Shown piece after piece: positions 1 through 7,510 of a DNA stretch of 12,083 nt. The position numbers were made by a program, and so were the translations under genes. This stretch comes from Mucilaginibacter sp. UBA4741 (lineage in GTDB: Bacteria; Bacteroidota; Bacteroidia; Sphingobacteriales; Sphingobacteriaceae): positions 1-12,083 of the forward strand of contig DHIR01000247.1 in the NCBI GenBank assembly GCA_002403905.1, in the 5' to 3' direction. Under the pieces are notes generated by a model, which saw only the letters and a list, made by a program, of their open reading frames with translations, was not told the origin of the DNA and did not search any database. Within the stretch, counting starts at the first letter, position 1; every line of letters starts with the position of its first letter.

Positions 1-57
1 AATTTTAATGCGTCTGCCCTGGTAGATACACAATATTTGGTTTTTAATTTTAATTAA
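1..57 (+). CDS. Possible C-terminal end of an upstream gene (partial)
   Basis: Frame 1 is open from the window edge to a TAA at 55-57 and would encode 18 residues ending in TQYLVFNFN. The alternating hydrophobic/aromatic ending resembles the last strand of an outer-membrane beta-barrel, but 18 open codons can occur by chance and no domain can be recognised. If real, the gene ends 17 bp before the antitoxin start. Low confidence; the function is unknown. Confidence 0.3.
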   Translation, partial: NFNASALVDTQYLVFNFN

Positions 58-74
58 ATTCTTATCTTTATATC

Positions 75-419
75 ATGACTACGATGACATTACAGGTTCC
101 TGAAGCTCTTGAGAAAGAACATGATGAAACTGTCCGTTTAATTGCGGCAAAGTTGTATGAATCAGGCAAGCTTAGTTTAGGGCAGGCCGCAGAAATGTGC
201 AGCATGGAAAAATGGGATTTCGCTGAAATTCTTATCAATTACGGCGTTCATTATTTTGATGCAAGTGCAGCAACAGACTTAGAAGCTAAAGCGTTTTCTT
301 CTAAAAAAAAGCTTTCAGCGCATGATTTTGTTGGGATCTTGTCGAAGGAAGACGCAATATTGATGGAGCAAGCTATTACAGAGGGATGTGAGAAAATTCA
401 CCCTGATGACTGGAAATAG
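75..419 (+). CDS. UPF0175-family antitoxin of a PIN-toxin pair
   Basis: A 114-residue protein. Residues about 31-58 (GKLSLGQAAEMCSMEKWDFA and the following hydrophobic helix ending NYGV) match the helix-turn-helix-like core of the UPF0175 family, which has been predicted to act as antitoxin to PIN-domain toxins. The tail, about residues 77-114, is longer than in the usual 70-90 residue members and ends in an acidic/aromatic stretch (EGCEKIHPDDWK). I infer that this is the toxin-neutralising segment and that the HTH binds the operon's own promoter. The ATG at 75 is used; a second ATG at 84 is possible. The reading frame ends inside the toxin gene (14-bp overlap), typical of translationally coupled antitoxin-toxin operons. 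The region looks more AT-rich than gpmI downstream, consistent with acquisition by transfer. Family fairly certain, role inferred from the partner. Confidence 0.8.
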   Translation: MTTMTLQVPEALEKEHDETVRLIAAKLYESGKLSLGQAAEMCSMEKWDFAEILINYGVHYFDASAATDLEAKAFSSKKKLSAHDFVGILSKEDAILMEQAITEGCEKIHPDDWK

Positions 420-798
420 CATTTTATTAGACACAAATATTATTTCGGCTTTATTAGCTGGTGACGCTGTTATCGCAAACAATATTGATTTAGCTGTTAA
501 AGTTTTTATCCCGGTAACTGTTATAGGTGAACTGTATTATGGCGCACAGTATTCGGTTCAAGTTCAAAAGAATATTAATAACATCGATAAGCTGATAAAT
601 AGCTATGAGGTTTTAAAAACAGATAATAATACAGCAAAAACTTACGGCACTATTAAAGCATCGTTAAGAAGAAAGGGTAAACCTATTCCTGAAAATGATA
701 TTTGGATAGCCGCAATTGCTAAACAATATGATTTGACATTGATAACACGCGATAAACATTTCTCTGAAATTGATGAATTAAATATTATTGCATGGTAA
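406..798 (+). CDS. PIN-domain (VapC-like) ribonuclease toxin
   Basis: A 130-residue PIN-domain protein. The four acidic residues of the metal-binding site are visible: D9 (LLDTNIISALL), E42 (VIGELYYGA), D98 (PENDIWIAA) and D116 (LITRDKHF). Known VapC proteins are Mg2+-dependent endoribonucleases, many of which cut tRNA or rRNA; the target here cannot be read from the sequence. An upstream GTG at 388 would add six residues, but the ATG at 406 gives the usual short lead (MTGNSILLDTN) before the first Asp. It overlaps the antitoxin frame by 14 bp, so the two are almost certainly co-translated. All catalytic residues are present, so the toxin appears intact. It ends 28 bp before gpmI, an unusual place for a toxin module. 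Confidence 0.9.
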   Translation: MTGNSILLDTNIISALLAGDAVIANNIDLAVKVFIPVTVIGELYYGAQYSVQVQKNINNIDKLINSYEVLKTDNNTAKTYGTIKASLRRKGKPIPENDIWIAAIAKQYDLTLITRDKHFSEIDELNIIAW

Positions 799-814
799 TA
801 CAGCGCCTTGCAAT

Positions 815-822
815 TATATTTG
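815..822 (+). promoter_or_regulatory. Candidate -7 box (TAnnTTTG) for gpmI
   Basis: TATATTTG matches the Bacteroidota -7 consensus TAnnTTTG exactly and ends 4 bp before the GTG at 827. Transcription would then begin at or next to the start codon, giving a leaderless or near-leaderless mRNA. No good -33 TTG is seen at the usual distance (a TTG lies at 788-790, slightly too far upstream). Confidence 0.5.
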
Positions 823-826
823 CATC

Positions 827-2350
827 GTGGAAAACAAAAAGAAACTCGCATTAATAATTTTAGATGGCTGGGGTTACGGCCGTAATGATCAGTCTAACGC
901 TATATTGGCAGCAAAAACTCCGTTTTTTGATTCGCTGATCGCTCAATATCCAAACTCAAAGCTGGAAGCATCTGGCATGGCCGTTGGTTTGCCTGATGGA
1001 CAAATGGGCAACTCGGAAGTGGGGCACATGAATTTGGGTGCCGGCCGTACCGTTTACCAGGAGCTTGGCCGCATTAACAAAGCGGTTGACGATAATGAGC
1101 TGGTGAGTAACCCGGTTTTAAAAGCCGCCTTTGATCATGCCAAACAAAATAATAAGGATGTACACTTCATTGGTTTAGTGTCTGATGGTGGCGTGCACTC
1201 GCATATAAAACACTTAAAAGGTTTGTGTGATGCGGCAGTTACATCTGGCCTGGGCAATGTATTTGTTCACGCTTTTTTAGATGGCCGTGATACCGACCCA
1301 AAATCAGGCTTAGGTTTTATTGCCGACCTGGAAAATCATATTGCCAATACGCCGGTTAAACTGGCATCAGCTATTGGCCGTTATTACGCAATGGACCGTG
1401 ATAACCGCTGGGAGCGCGTTAAACAGGCCTATGATGTAATGGTACACGGAATTGGCGAACCTACAGACAATATACAACAGTCTATAAAAGGATCTTACTT
1501 AAAAGACCTTACTGATGAGTTTATGCCGCCATTGGTTAAAACCAATGGTGAGGGCAAACCCCTGGCTATAATAAAAGAAGACGATGTAGTGATCTGCTTT
1601 AATTTCCGTACTGATCGTGGCCGCGAAATTACCGTAGCACTTACGCAAAAGGCATTCCCGGAGTATAATTTGCATCCGCTAAGCTTGTACTATGTCACTA
1701 TGACAACTTATGACGAAACGTTTAAAAATGTTAAAGTGGTATTTACCAAAGAGGACCTTACCAAAACATTAGGCGAGATTTTGCAGGATGCCGGTAAGAA
1801 CCAGATCCGCATAGCGGAGACGGAGAAATATCCGCACGTAACGTTCTTCTTCTCGGGCGGACGTGAGAAAGAATTCGCAAATGAAAAACGCTTGATGGTG
1901 CCATCGCCAAAAGTTGCTACTTATGACTTGCAGCCCGAAATGAGTGCCGAAGGTATACGCGATGCGATCATCCCCGAACTTAAAAGCGGATGGCCTGATT
2001 TTATCGTGTTAAACTTTGCCAATACCGATATGGTTGGCCACACCGGTGTTTTTAGCGCAGTTGTAAAAGCGGCAGAAACGGCAGACAGGTGTTGCCGTGA
2101 TGTTGTTGAAGCAGGCTTGGCCAATGGTTACTCATTCATCATACTTGCCGACCACGGTAATGCCGATTACATGATAAACGATGACGGCACGCCAAACACA
2201 GCGCATACCACCAACCTTGTACCTTGCATTGTAATTGATAATGATGTTAAGCAAGTAAAAGATGGCAAGCTGGGCGACGTTGCCCCTACCGTATTGCATA
2301 TTTTAGGTATCACTATCCCTGAAGAAATGAGTGGGAATGTATTGGTGTAA
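827..2350 (+). CDS. gpmI: 2,3-bisphosphoglycerate-independent phosphoglycerate mutase
   Basis: Cytoplasmic glycolytic/gluconeogenic enzyme that interconverts 3- and 2-phosphoglycerate using two Mn2+ ions and a phosphoserine intermediate. The 507-residue product has the family's usual length. Metal and catalytic residues are visible: D13 (ILDGWG), the nucleophile S63 (GQMGNSEVGH), D401 and H405 (NTDMVGH), D442-H443 (LADHGNADY) and H460 (NTAHTTN). The substrate-binding motifs DGGVHSH, LDGRDTDP, RYYAMDRDNRWERV and NFRTDRGREIT also occur in order. The frame is open upstream to a TTG at 788, but that would overlap the toxin and add 13 residues with no family likeness. The GTG at 827 places the first conserved Asp at residue 13, as in known members, and follows an excellent -7 box. 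A lipoprotein gene begins 22 bp after its stop and may be co-transcribed. Confidence 0.96.
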   Translation: MENKKKLALIILDGWGYGRNDQSNAILAAKTPFFDSLIAQYPNSKLEASGMAVGLPDGQMGNSEVGHMNLGAGRTVYQELGRINKAVDDNELVSNPVLKAAFDHAKQNNKDVHFIGLVSDGGVHSHIKHLKGLCDAAVTSGLGNVFVHAFLDGRDTDPKSGLGFIADLENHIANTPVKLASAIGRYYAMDRDNRWERVKQAYDVMVHGIGEPTDNIQQSIKGSYLKDLTDEFMPPLVKTNGEGKPLAIIKEDDVVICFNFRTDRGREITVALTQKAFPEYNLHPLSLYYVTMTTYDETFKNVKVVFTKEDLTKTLGEILQDAGKNQIRIAETEKYPHVTFFFSGGREKEFANEKRLMVPSPKVATYDLQPEMSAEGIRDAIIPELKSGWPDFIVLNFANTDMVGHTGVFSAVVKAAETADRCCRDVVEAGLANGYSFIILADHGNADYMINDDGTPNTAHTTNLVPCIVIDNDVKQVKDGKLGDVAPTVLHILGITIPEEMSGNVLV

Positions 2351-2372
2351 TAATAATTTAAGAATAAAAGGC

Positions 2373-2951
2373 ATGCAACCTTCTCGCGGGAAGGCTGTTG
2401 CTATTTATTTAATTATTTCCTTTATCGCCTTCCTCACCTCCTGCAAACCAGACAACATACAAACTGCACCAAAATACTTTGATATAAAAGGTTATTTTCA
2501 TGCTGATAGCTTGCGCCTAACCAAGTTAAACCACCTTACTCTAAAAACTGTAAGGCACAACGGTGTTAGCGAAACTAAGAAAGTACATATTAACAATTGG
2601 GGGTCGGAATTAAGTTTGTTTATCAACTCGGATATTAACAAACCGGCGTGGCGCGACAGCTATAATATTCAGGACAGTGGCGATGCTTTGGTCTATCGTG
2701 CAAAAACATTTGATCTGAAAACGCAGCTTATCATTATTAATAAACAGGGGGATAAAATTAAGTGGATATTGATATATAACAGCACTAAAAATATGCTGTA
2801 TCAAACTACAGAAAAATTAAGCTATTTCCCTGACTCCTTATACGTTATACAAAAATCACAACAGATATCTTTATTTGGGAACAACCGGCTTACGCACAAG
2901 ATAAGCCTGTTAGCACCCAACAACTATACCGTAAAAGGAAGCTTAAATTAA
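2373..2951 (+). CDS. Small lipoprotein of unknown function
   Basis: A 192-residue protein with a lipoprotein signal: basic start (MQPSRGK), hydrophobic stretch at about 8-22, and lipobox LTSC with the lipidated Cys at position 24. The mature part (KPDNIQ onward) has no further membrane segment and looks like a mixed alpha/beta or beta-rich periplasmic or outer-membrane-anchored domain. I recognise no family. The ATG at 2373 was chosen over the upstream frame (open from 2331, inside gpmI) because it puts the signal sequence at the N-terminus. It starts 22 bp after the gpmI stop, so it is probably transcribed with gpmI. Its TAA overlaps the stop of the convergent TPR gene. Confidence 0.75.
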   Translation: MQPSRGKAVAIYLIISFIAFLTSCKPDNIQTAPKYFDIKGYFHADSLRLTKLNHLTLKTVRHNGVSETKKVHINNWGSELSLFINSDINKPAWRDSYNIQDSGDALVYRAKTFDLKTQLIIINKQGDKIKWILIYNSTKNMLYQTTEKLSYFPDSLYVIQKSQQISLFGNNRLTHKISLLAPNNYTVKGSLN

Positions 2952-3577
2952 TGGTGGCCCACAGCCGAGGCTAGTTTTTCTTTAGATAGATCAATCAATG
3001 AGGATATATCATCTCGTGACCTATCAGCTTCTAAAACCTTTTGCAGATCGTTTATTGATGCCTTTAAAGCGTTTTGGCCCCTGGATCTATCAAAAAACTT
3101 AGAGGTGGGCTGTAGCCTGAATAAACCATACTCCCTATAAGCAATACCCCGGTTTTGATAAAAAACGGTTAGTTTGGTGTCAGAAGGATTTATAGAAATG
3201 GCTTTAGTAAAATCAATAATAGCACCCAGTAAATATTTTTCTTTATCAGCAGGTATTTGGCTATCGGTACCTAAGCGGGCTTGAGCCCTTGCGCGGTAAT
3301 AGTAAGCGTGAGCTTCGGCAGGTTCAAGTGCTATTTCTTTGGTAAAAGCGGTGATTGATTTTGCGTAGTTATCGCTATGGTAATAAGAGTAACCCAGCAT
3401 GTATAAAGCATTGGCATTGGTCGAATCTATTAAGCGGCCTTTTTCAAGTTGTGTTATGGCTGCCTTAAAATTCCCCTCTATGTAAGCCTGTTGCCCTAAT
3501 CTAATATAGGCATTTTGCGATGCCGCATGTTCAACAGAAGATATGACCAGGAAAGATACTAGGATCGGTAACCTCAT
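2948..3577 (-). CDS. Secreted TPR-repeat protein
   Basis: A 209-residue protein with a signal peptide (hydrophobic 3-14, likely cleavage near AAS-Q at 18-21), so it is exported to the periplasm. Four tetratricopeptide units follow: about 23-55 (LGQQAYIEGNFKAAITQLEK), 56-89 (ALYMLGYSYYHSDNYAKSI), an expanded unit at 90-132 (YYYRARAQARLG...AIIDFTKAISINP) and 137-185 (YQNRGIAYREYG...ASINDLQKVL). TPR domains form protein-binding superhelices; the partner is unknown. The ATG at 3577 is the only start giving a complete signal peptide. It lies divergently from lon, and its stop codon overlaps that of the lipoprotein gene. On its strand, TACTATTTG lies upstream and is one base longer than a canonical -7 box, so its promoter is uncertain. 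Confidence 0.8.
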   Translation of the reverse strand: MRLPILVSFLVISSVEHAASQNAYIRLGQQAYIEGNFKAAITQLEKGRLIDSTNANALYMLGYSYYHSDNYAKSITAFTKEIALEPAEAHAYYYRARAQARLGTDSQIPADKEKYLLGAIIDFTKAISINPSDTKLTVFYQNRGIAYREYGLFRLQPTSKFFDRSRGQNALKASINDLQKVLEADRSRDDISSLIDLSKEKLASAVGHH

Positions 3578-3631
3578 TAAGCTTATATGTTAAACAAATA
3601 GTATATAATTAACTCCTGCAACTATAAATTA

Positions 3632-3678
3632 TTATGTATTGCAATTAATTTTTCAATAAAATTAATTGCAATACATAA
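3632..3678. repeat. Perfect 21-bp inverted repeat, 5-nt loop
   Basis: Positions 3632-3652 are the exact reverse complement of 3658-3678, separated by TCAAT. The arm begins TTATGTATTGC and ends TTAATTTT. Both flanking genes are transcribed away from it and no T-tract follows a GC-rich stem, so it is not an ordinary terminator. It could be an operator for a dimeric regulator, a cruciform-forming site or a small repeat element. Confidence 0.85.
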
Positions 3679-3750
3679 AATGTGCGGGGCAAGAGTATGA
3701 CTTTTTTTCATCTTTACCAATATATTTAACCACATTTAACAAAAAGGGTT

Positions 3751-3758
3751 TAAATTTG
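3751..3758 (+). promoter_or_regulatory. Candidate -7 box upstream of lon
   Basis: TAAATTTG matches TAnnTTTG exactly. It lies within a short inverted repeat, GGGTTT (3746-3751) and AAACCC (3761-3766), which could be an operator over the promoter. There is no clear -33 TTG at the expected distance. It lies about 185 bp before the lon ATG. Confidence 0.35.
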
Positions 3759-3821
3759 TAAAACCCAAATAATCAAACTGATACCTAATCAAAGCAATTG
3801 TTGTAAGCATATTGTCTTAAC

Positions 3822-3838
3822 TTGGCATAAGTCTTGAA
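3822..3838 (+). promoter_or_regulatory. Sigma-54-like (-24/-12) motif upstream of lon
   Basis: TTGGCATAAGTCTTGAA resembles the RpoN pattern TGGCAC-N5-TTGCW, with the GG doublet correctly spaced from TTG but A in place of the C of the -12 GC. Transcription would start near 3848-3850, about 95 bp before lon. Two mismatches make this tentative. Confidence 0.3.
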
Positions 3839-3942
3839 ACATAGCATTAGTTATGTAGTAGCCGTTATTTTAGCTATGTTAAAAGCCTACATTATATTGG
3901 AAGCTGACAACATGACGTTTATTTTTATAAAAAAAGGTATTG

Positions 3943-6420
3943 ATGAGTTTTGACCCGTTTGATTTTAAAAATGTTTTACCAGTGATAAATGAAGATTCGG
4001 AATTTTTCCCTCTGATGTCAACAGAAGACGAAGAGGAGATGAATAATGAACAGGTGCCTGAGTTTTTACCTATTCTGCCTTTACGGAATACTGTCTTATT
4101 TCCGGGTGTGGTTATACCCATTACGGTTGGCCGCGATAAATCCATCAAATTAATACGCGATGCCAATAAAGGCAGCCGCATGATAGGTGTGGTATCACAA
4201 AAAGATGTCGCTATTGAAGACCCTACCTTTAACCAGTTAAATAAAATTGGTACCGTAGCGCTTATTATAAAAATGCTGCAAATGCCTGATGGTAACACTA
4301 CCGTTATTCTGCAAGGCAAAAAACGTTTTTATTTAAAAGAAGAGGTACAATCAGAGCCATACATTAAAGCTACTATCGAGCCTTTTAAAGAAGTAAAAAA
4401 ATCAAAAGAAGATAAAGAGTTTAAAGCCATGATATCCTCTATAAAGGATATGGCAATGAATATCATACAGCTTTCGCCAAATATTCCAAGCGAGGCAGGT
4501 ATAGCTATCCGTAATATTGAAAGCACTTCATTCCTGATGAATTTTATATCATCAAACATGAATGCCGATATGACAGCTAAGCAAAAACTATTAGAAGTAA
4601 CCAATCGCCGCGATATGGCTAACCTGGTTTTAGAGCATCTAACCATGGAGCTGCAATTGCTGGAGTTAAAAAACCAGATACAAACCCGTGTACGTGTAGA
4701 CCTGGACAAACAACAGCGCGATTACTTTTTAAATCAGCAGATAAAAACTATACAGGAAGAATTGGGCGGAAACACCCCCGACCTGGAAATTGACAGTCTA
4801 CGTCAGCGTTCTGCCAAAAAGAAATGGACAATTGAGGTTAAAACCCATTTTGATAAAGAGCTTGAAAAATTAACCCGTACTAACCCTGCCGCTGCCGATT
4901 ACTCGGTGCAGATAAATTACCTGGAGTTATTGCTTGATTTGCCGTGGAACGAATTTACCAAAGATAATTTCGACCTTAAACGTGCCCAAAAGGTATTGGA
5001 TAAGGACCATTTTGGCCTGGATAAAGTTAAGAATCGTATTATTGAATATTTAGCGGTATTGAAGCTAAAACACAACATGAAAGCGCCTATACTTTGTTTG
5101 GTTGGCCCTCCGGGAGTTGGTAAAACATCGTTGGGAAAATCAATAGCAAAAGCATTGGGCCGTAAGTATGTACGCATGGCTTTGGGCGGTATTCGTGATG
5201 AGGCCGAGATACGCGGCCACCGTAAAACCTATATTGGCGCTATGCCGGGCAGGATCATCCAGTCGGTTAAAAAAGCCGGTGCCGCTAACCCGGTATTCAT
5301 CTTGGATGAGATAGATAAAGTAGGTACCGATTTCAGGGGCGATCCATCATCAGCCTTACTGGAAGTATTAGACCCTGAGCAAAACAGTTCATTCTATGAC
5401 CATTATGTGGAAATGGATTTCGACCTGTCAAACGTAATGTTTATCGCGACAGCAAATTCATTAAGCAGCATACAGCCGGCTTTGCTGGACCGTATGGAGA
5501 TCATAGAGGTAAACGGTTACACCATCGAAGAAAAAATTGAAATAGCCAAACAACACCTTGTACCTAAACAACGCGAGGCGCATGGTTTAAAGGCCAAAGA
5601 CATTACGCTTAAAGCAGATGTGTTAGAGAAACTGATTGAGGATTATACCCGCGAATCGGGCGTGCGTGGCTTGGAGAAAAAGATAGGCTCAGTAGTACGT
5701 GGTACTGCCAAAAACATTGCCATGGAAGAGCCCTATAATACCGTAGTGAGCAAACAGGATGTGGAAACTATTCTGGGTGCGCCAATATTTGATAAAGATC
5801 TGTACGAAGGCAATGACGTTGCTGGTGTAGTAACGGGCCTGGCCTGGACATCAGTAGGTGGTGATATATTGTTTATTGAAGCCAGTTTAAGCCCGGGTAA
5901 AGGCCGTTTAACACTTACCGGTAGTTTGGGCGATGTAATGAAAGAATCTGCAACTATTGCGCTGGCTTACCTGCGCGCGCATGCTAATTACTTCAACATC
6001 GATCAGAAACTGTTTGAGCAATGGGATATACATGTACACGTTCCGGCAGGTGCTACACCTAAGGATGGCCCTTCGGCGGGGGTAACTATGTTAACTGCTT
6101 TAACATCGGCATTTACACAACGTAAAATAAAACCTCATTTGGCTATGACCGGCGAGATCACTTTACGCGGACGTGTATTACCTGTAGGTGGTATTAAAGA
6201 AAAAATACTGGCCGCTAAACGTGCCAATATTAAAGAGATCATCCTTTGTAAATCAAACCAAAAAGATATTTTGGATATTAAAGAGGGCTATATCAAGGAC
6301 CTTAAATTTCATTACGTAACAGAAATGCGCGAGGTTATTAACCTGGCCCTGTTAGATGAAAAGGTTAGCGATGCCCTTGACTTGACAATTAAAGAAGATA
6401 TTAAACCAATTTTGAATTAA
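3943..6420 (+). CDS. lon: ATP-dependent Lon protease
   Basis: An 825-residue cytoplasmic AAA+ serine protease that degrades misfolded and regulatory proteins; the active form is a hexamer. Domains in order: an acidic N-terminal extension (about 1-35, [16 protein letters not shown]), a LON substrate-binding domain (about 40-240, starting [16 protein letters not shown]), a coiled helical linker, an AAA+ module with Walker A GPPGVGKT (388-395) and Walker B ILDEID (D455, E456), and a C-terminal protease domain with the catalytic dyad S711 (PKDGPSAGV) and K754 (PVGGIKEKI). Ser-Lys spacing is 43, as in E. coli Lon. The frame also opens with a TTG at 3940, but the adjacent ATG at 3943 is preferred; AAAGGT just upstream may act as a weak ribosome-binding site. 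It is slightly longer than the E. coli enzyme because of the N-terminal extension. A hairpin repeat with a T-tract follows and probably ends the transcript. Confidence 0.97.
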   Translation: MSFDPFDFKNVLPVINEDSEFFPLMSTEDEEEMNNEQVPEFLPILPLRNTVLFPGVVIPITVGRDKSIKLIRDANKGSRMIGVVSQKDVAIEDPTFNQLNKIGTVALIIKMLQMPDGNTTVILQGKKRFYLKEEVQSEPYIKATIEPFKEVKKSKEDKEFKAMISSIKDMAMNIIQLSPNIPSEAGIAIRNIESTSFLMNFISSNMNADMTAKQKLLEVTNRRDMANLVLEHLTMELQLLELKNQIQTRVRVDLDKQQRDYFLNQQIKTIQEELGGNTPDLEIDSLRQRSAKKKWTIEVKTHFDKELEKLTRTNPAAADYSVQINYLELLLDLPWNEFTKDNFDLKRAQKVLDKDHFGLDKVKNRIIEYLAVLKLKHNMKAPILCLVGPPGVGKTSLGKSIAKALGRKYVRMALGGIRDEAEIRGHRKTYIGAMPGRIIQSVKKAGAANPVFILDEIDKVGTDFRGDPSSALLEVLDPEQNSSFYDHYVEMDFDLSNVMFIATANSLSSIQPALLDRMEIIEVNGYTIEEKIEIAKQHLVPKQREAHGLKAKDITLKADVLEKLIEDYTRESGVRGLEKKIGSVVRGTAKNIAMEEPYNTVVSKQDVETILGAPIFDKDLYEGNDVAGVVTGLAWTSVGGDILFIEASLSPGKGRLTLTGSLGDVMKESATIALAYLRAHANYFNIDQKLFEQWDIHVHVPAGATPKDGPSAGVTMLTALTSAFTQRKIKPHLAMTGEITLRGRVLPVGGIKEKILAAKRANIKEIILCKSNQKDILDIKEGYIKDLKFHYVTEMREVINLALLDEKVSDALDLTIKEDIKPILN

Positions 6421-6426
6421 ATCCGT

Positions 6427-6516
6427 TTGTCATTTCGACCAACGGGAGAAATCTTATACGCCTTGCTAATTATCGCGCGTTTAAGATTTCTCCTCGTACC
6501 TCGTTCGAAATGACAA
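6427..6516. repeat. Imperfect inverted repeat after lon, likely also a terminator
   Basis: Two perfect 12-bp stems stack: TTGTCATTTCGA (6427-6438) with TCGAAATGACAA (6505-6516), and GGAGAAATCTTA (6445-6456) with TAAGATTTCTCC (6482-6493). An asymmetric internal loop separates them and the apical loop is 25 nt. A five-T run follows at 6517-6521, so the lon transcript could end here. From memory, the GTCATTTCGA...GAGAAATCTT arm recurs between genes in many Bacteroidota genomes, suggesting a dispersed REP- or MITE-like element rather than a terminator specific to lon. Confidence 0.8.
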
Positions 6517-6541
6517 TTTTTATATATAATTAGACCATTTA

Positions 6542-7510
6542 ATGAAGAAATTAATTCTACCCCTGCTATTAATTTTCACAGCATTAGGCGCTTTGGCGCA
6601 AAATCACCGCAGCGAGTTTGGCTTGCAAAGCGATAACGACTCTTACCTCGCTCAGGGTGCTGACAGGTATTATACCGATGGCCTGTTTTTTTTCTATCGC
6701 CATGCGTTGGATCTTAAAAACAGCAGCACTTTACAAAACAAGGTTTTAGGTTTTGAGTTAGGGCAAAAGATATTTAACCCACGTGGAGGTAATATCCCGG
6801 CCATCCGTTTTGTCGACAGGCCTTTTGCCGGCTATTTATATGCTGGTTCAACACTTAATTTCTTATACAAGAACGAGAGCAACCTTAAATTTGGCGCACA
6901 GGTGGGAGTAGTCGGCCCGGCATCAGGGGCACAGGCTACCCAAGAATATGTGCACAGCACTTTTGGCTTTTATAAACCAACCGGCTGGCAATTCCAAATA
7001 CAAAATGATGTAGAACTTAATTTATCGGCAGAGTATAACAAACTGTTAGGCAGGTTTAACAATGTTGAAGGCATTACTAATGTTGATATATCATTAGCAT
7101 CATACGCTAATTTGGGTAATGGCTTTACCGGTGCCGGTGTTGGGCCATTATTACGGATAGGTAATTTTAACCAGCTATTTAATTCGGCCAGTACAGAAAG
7201 TACGGTTAGTACCGGTAATATTACGCCGCTGCACAAGCATGAGTTCTTTTTGTATTATAAACCAATGGTTAATTACATAGGTTATGATGCCACAGTGCAA
7301 GGTAGTTTGTTTAAAAGCCATAATGATCCGTCAAGCATTGAGGTTACAGGTCATCCGGAGCCAATAATGATGAGTAATGAGGTAGGTGTTACTTATACCA
7401 CTAATCGTTGGGTTTTTGATGCGGAAGCCACATTCCATACTAAAGATACCAAAGAAATGGTTTGGACTCATGGATGGGGATCGATAACCGCTTTATACCG
7501 GTTTAACTAA
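6542..7510 (+). CDS. LpxR-like outer-membrane lipid A deacylase family (DUF2219)
   Basis: A 322-residue predicted outer-membrane beta-barrel. The signal peptide is clear (MKKLILPLLLIFTALGALA, cleavage after A19). The mature start EFGLQSDNDSYLAQGADRYY followed by TDG matches the LpxR/DUF2219 signature, including the Asn-Asp pair (N32-D33) that in Salmonella LpxR lies in the Ca2+/active-site region. VGVVGPASGAQATQEYVH (about 121-138) and GWQFQIQND (148-156) correspond to the second conserved block. Known LpxR removes the 3'-acyloxyacyl chain of lipid A; whether this protein does so is inferred. In the GWxxQ block the family often has Glu where this protein appears to have D156, though that alignment is from memory. 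It ends with the aromatic YRFN expected of a barrel. Its stop codon overlaps that of the convergent arfB remnant. Confidence 0.75.
   Translation: MKKLILPLLLIFTALGALAQNHRSEFGLQSDNDSYLAQGADRYYTDGLFFFYRHALDLKNSSTLQNKVLGFELGQKIFNPRGGNIPAIRFVDRPFAGYLYAGSTLNFLYKNESNLKFGAQVGVVGPASGAQATQEYVHSTFGFYKPTGWQFQIQNDVELNLSAEYNKLLGRFNNVEGITNVDISLASYANLGNGFTGAGVGPLLRIGNFNQLFNSASTESTVSTGNITPLHKHEFFLYYKPMVNYIGYDATVQGSLFKSHNDPSSIEVTGHPEPIMMSNEVGVTYTTNRWVFDAEATFHTKDTKEMVWTHGWGSITALYRFN

Larger units (their letters stand above)
3578..3942. other. 365-bp non-coding region between the TPR gene and lon
   Basis: AT-rich spacer between divergent genes with no convincing coding frame. It holds a perfect 21-bp inverted repeat (3632-3678), an exact TAnnTTTG box (3751-3758) flanked by a GGGTTT/AAACCC pair (3746-3751 with 3761-3766), and a sigma-54-like motif (3822-3838). 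If the first box is the lon promoter, the lon mRNA has a leader of roughly 185 nt, long for this window. Confidence 0.7.

Noticed and set aside
788..826. N-terminal extension of gpmI from a TTG inside the toxin gene.
   Set aside because: The 13 added residues have no family likeness, overlap the toxin and span the likely -7 box; the GTG at 827 aligns the active-site positions with known enzymes.
3912..3953. Short frame ([13 protein letters not shown]) overlapping the lon start, as a leader peptide.
   Set aside because: Thirteen codons with no regulatory codon pattern or ribosome-binding site; easily chance.
3879..4319. Minus-strand reading frame opposite the start of lon, with others opposite lon at 4329-4709 and 4917-5177.
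   Set aside because: They lie within the well-supported lon gene, have shadow-type composition (Ser/Ile/Asn-rich) and show no recognisable domain.
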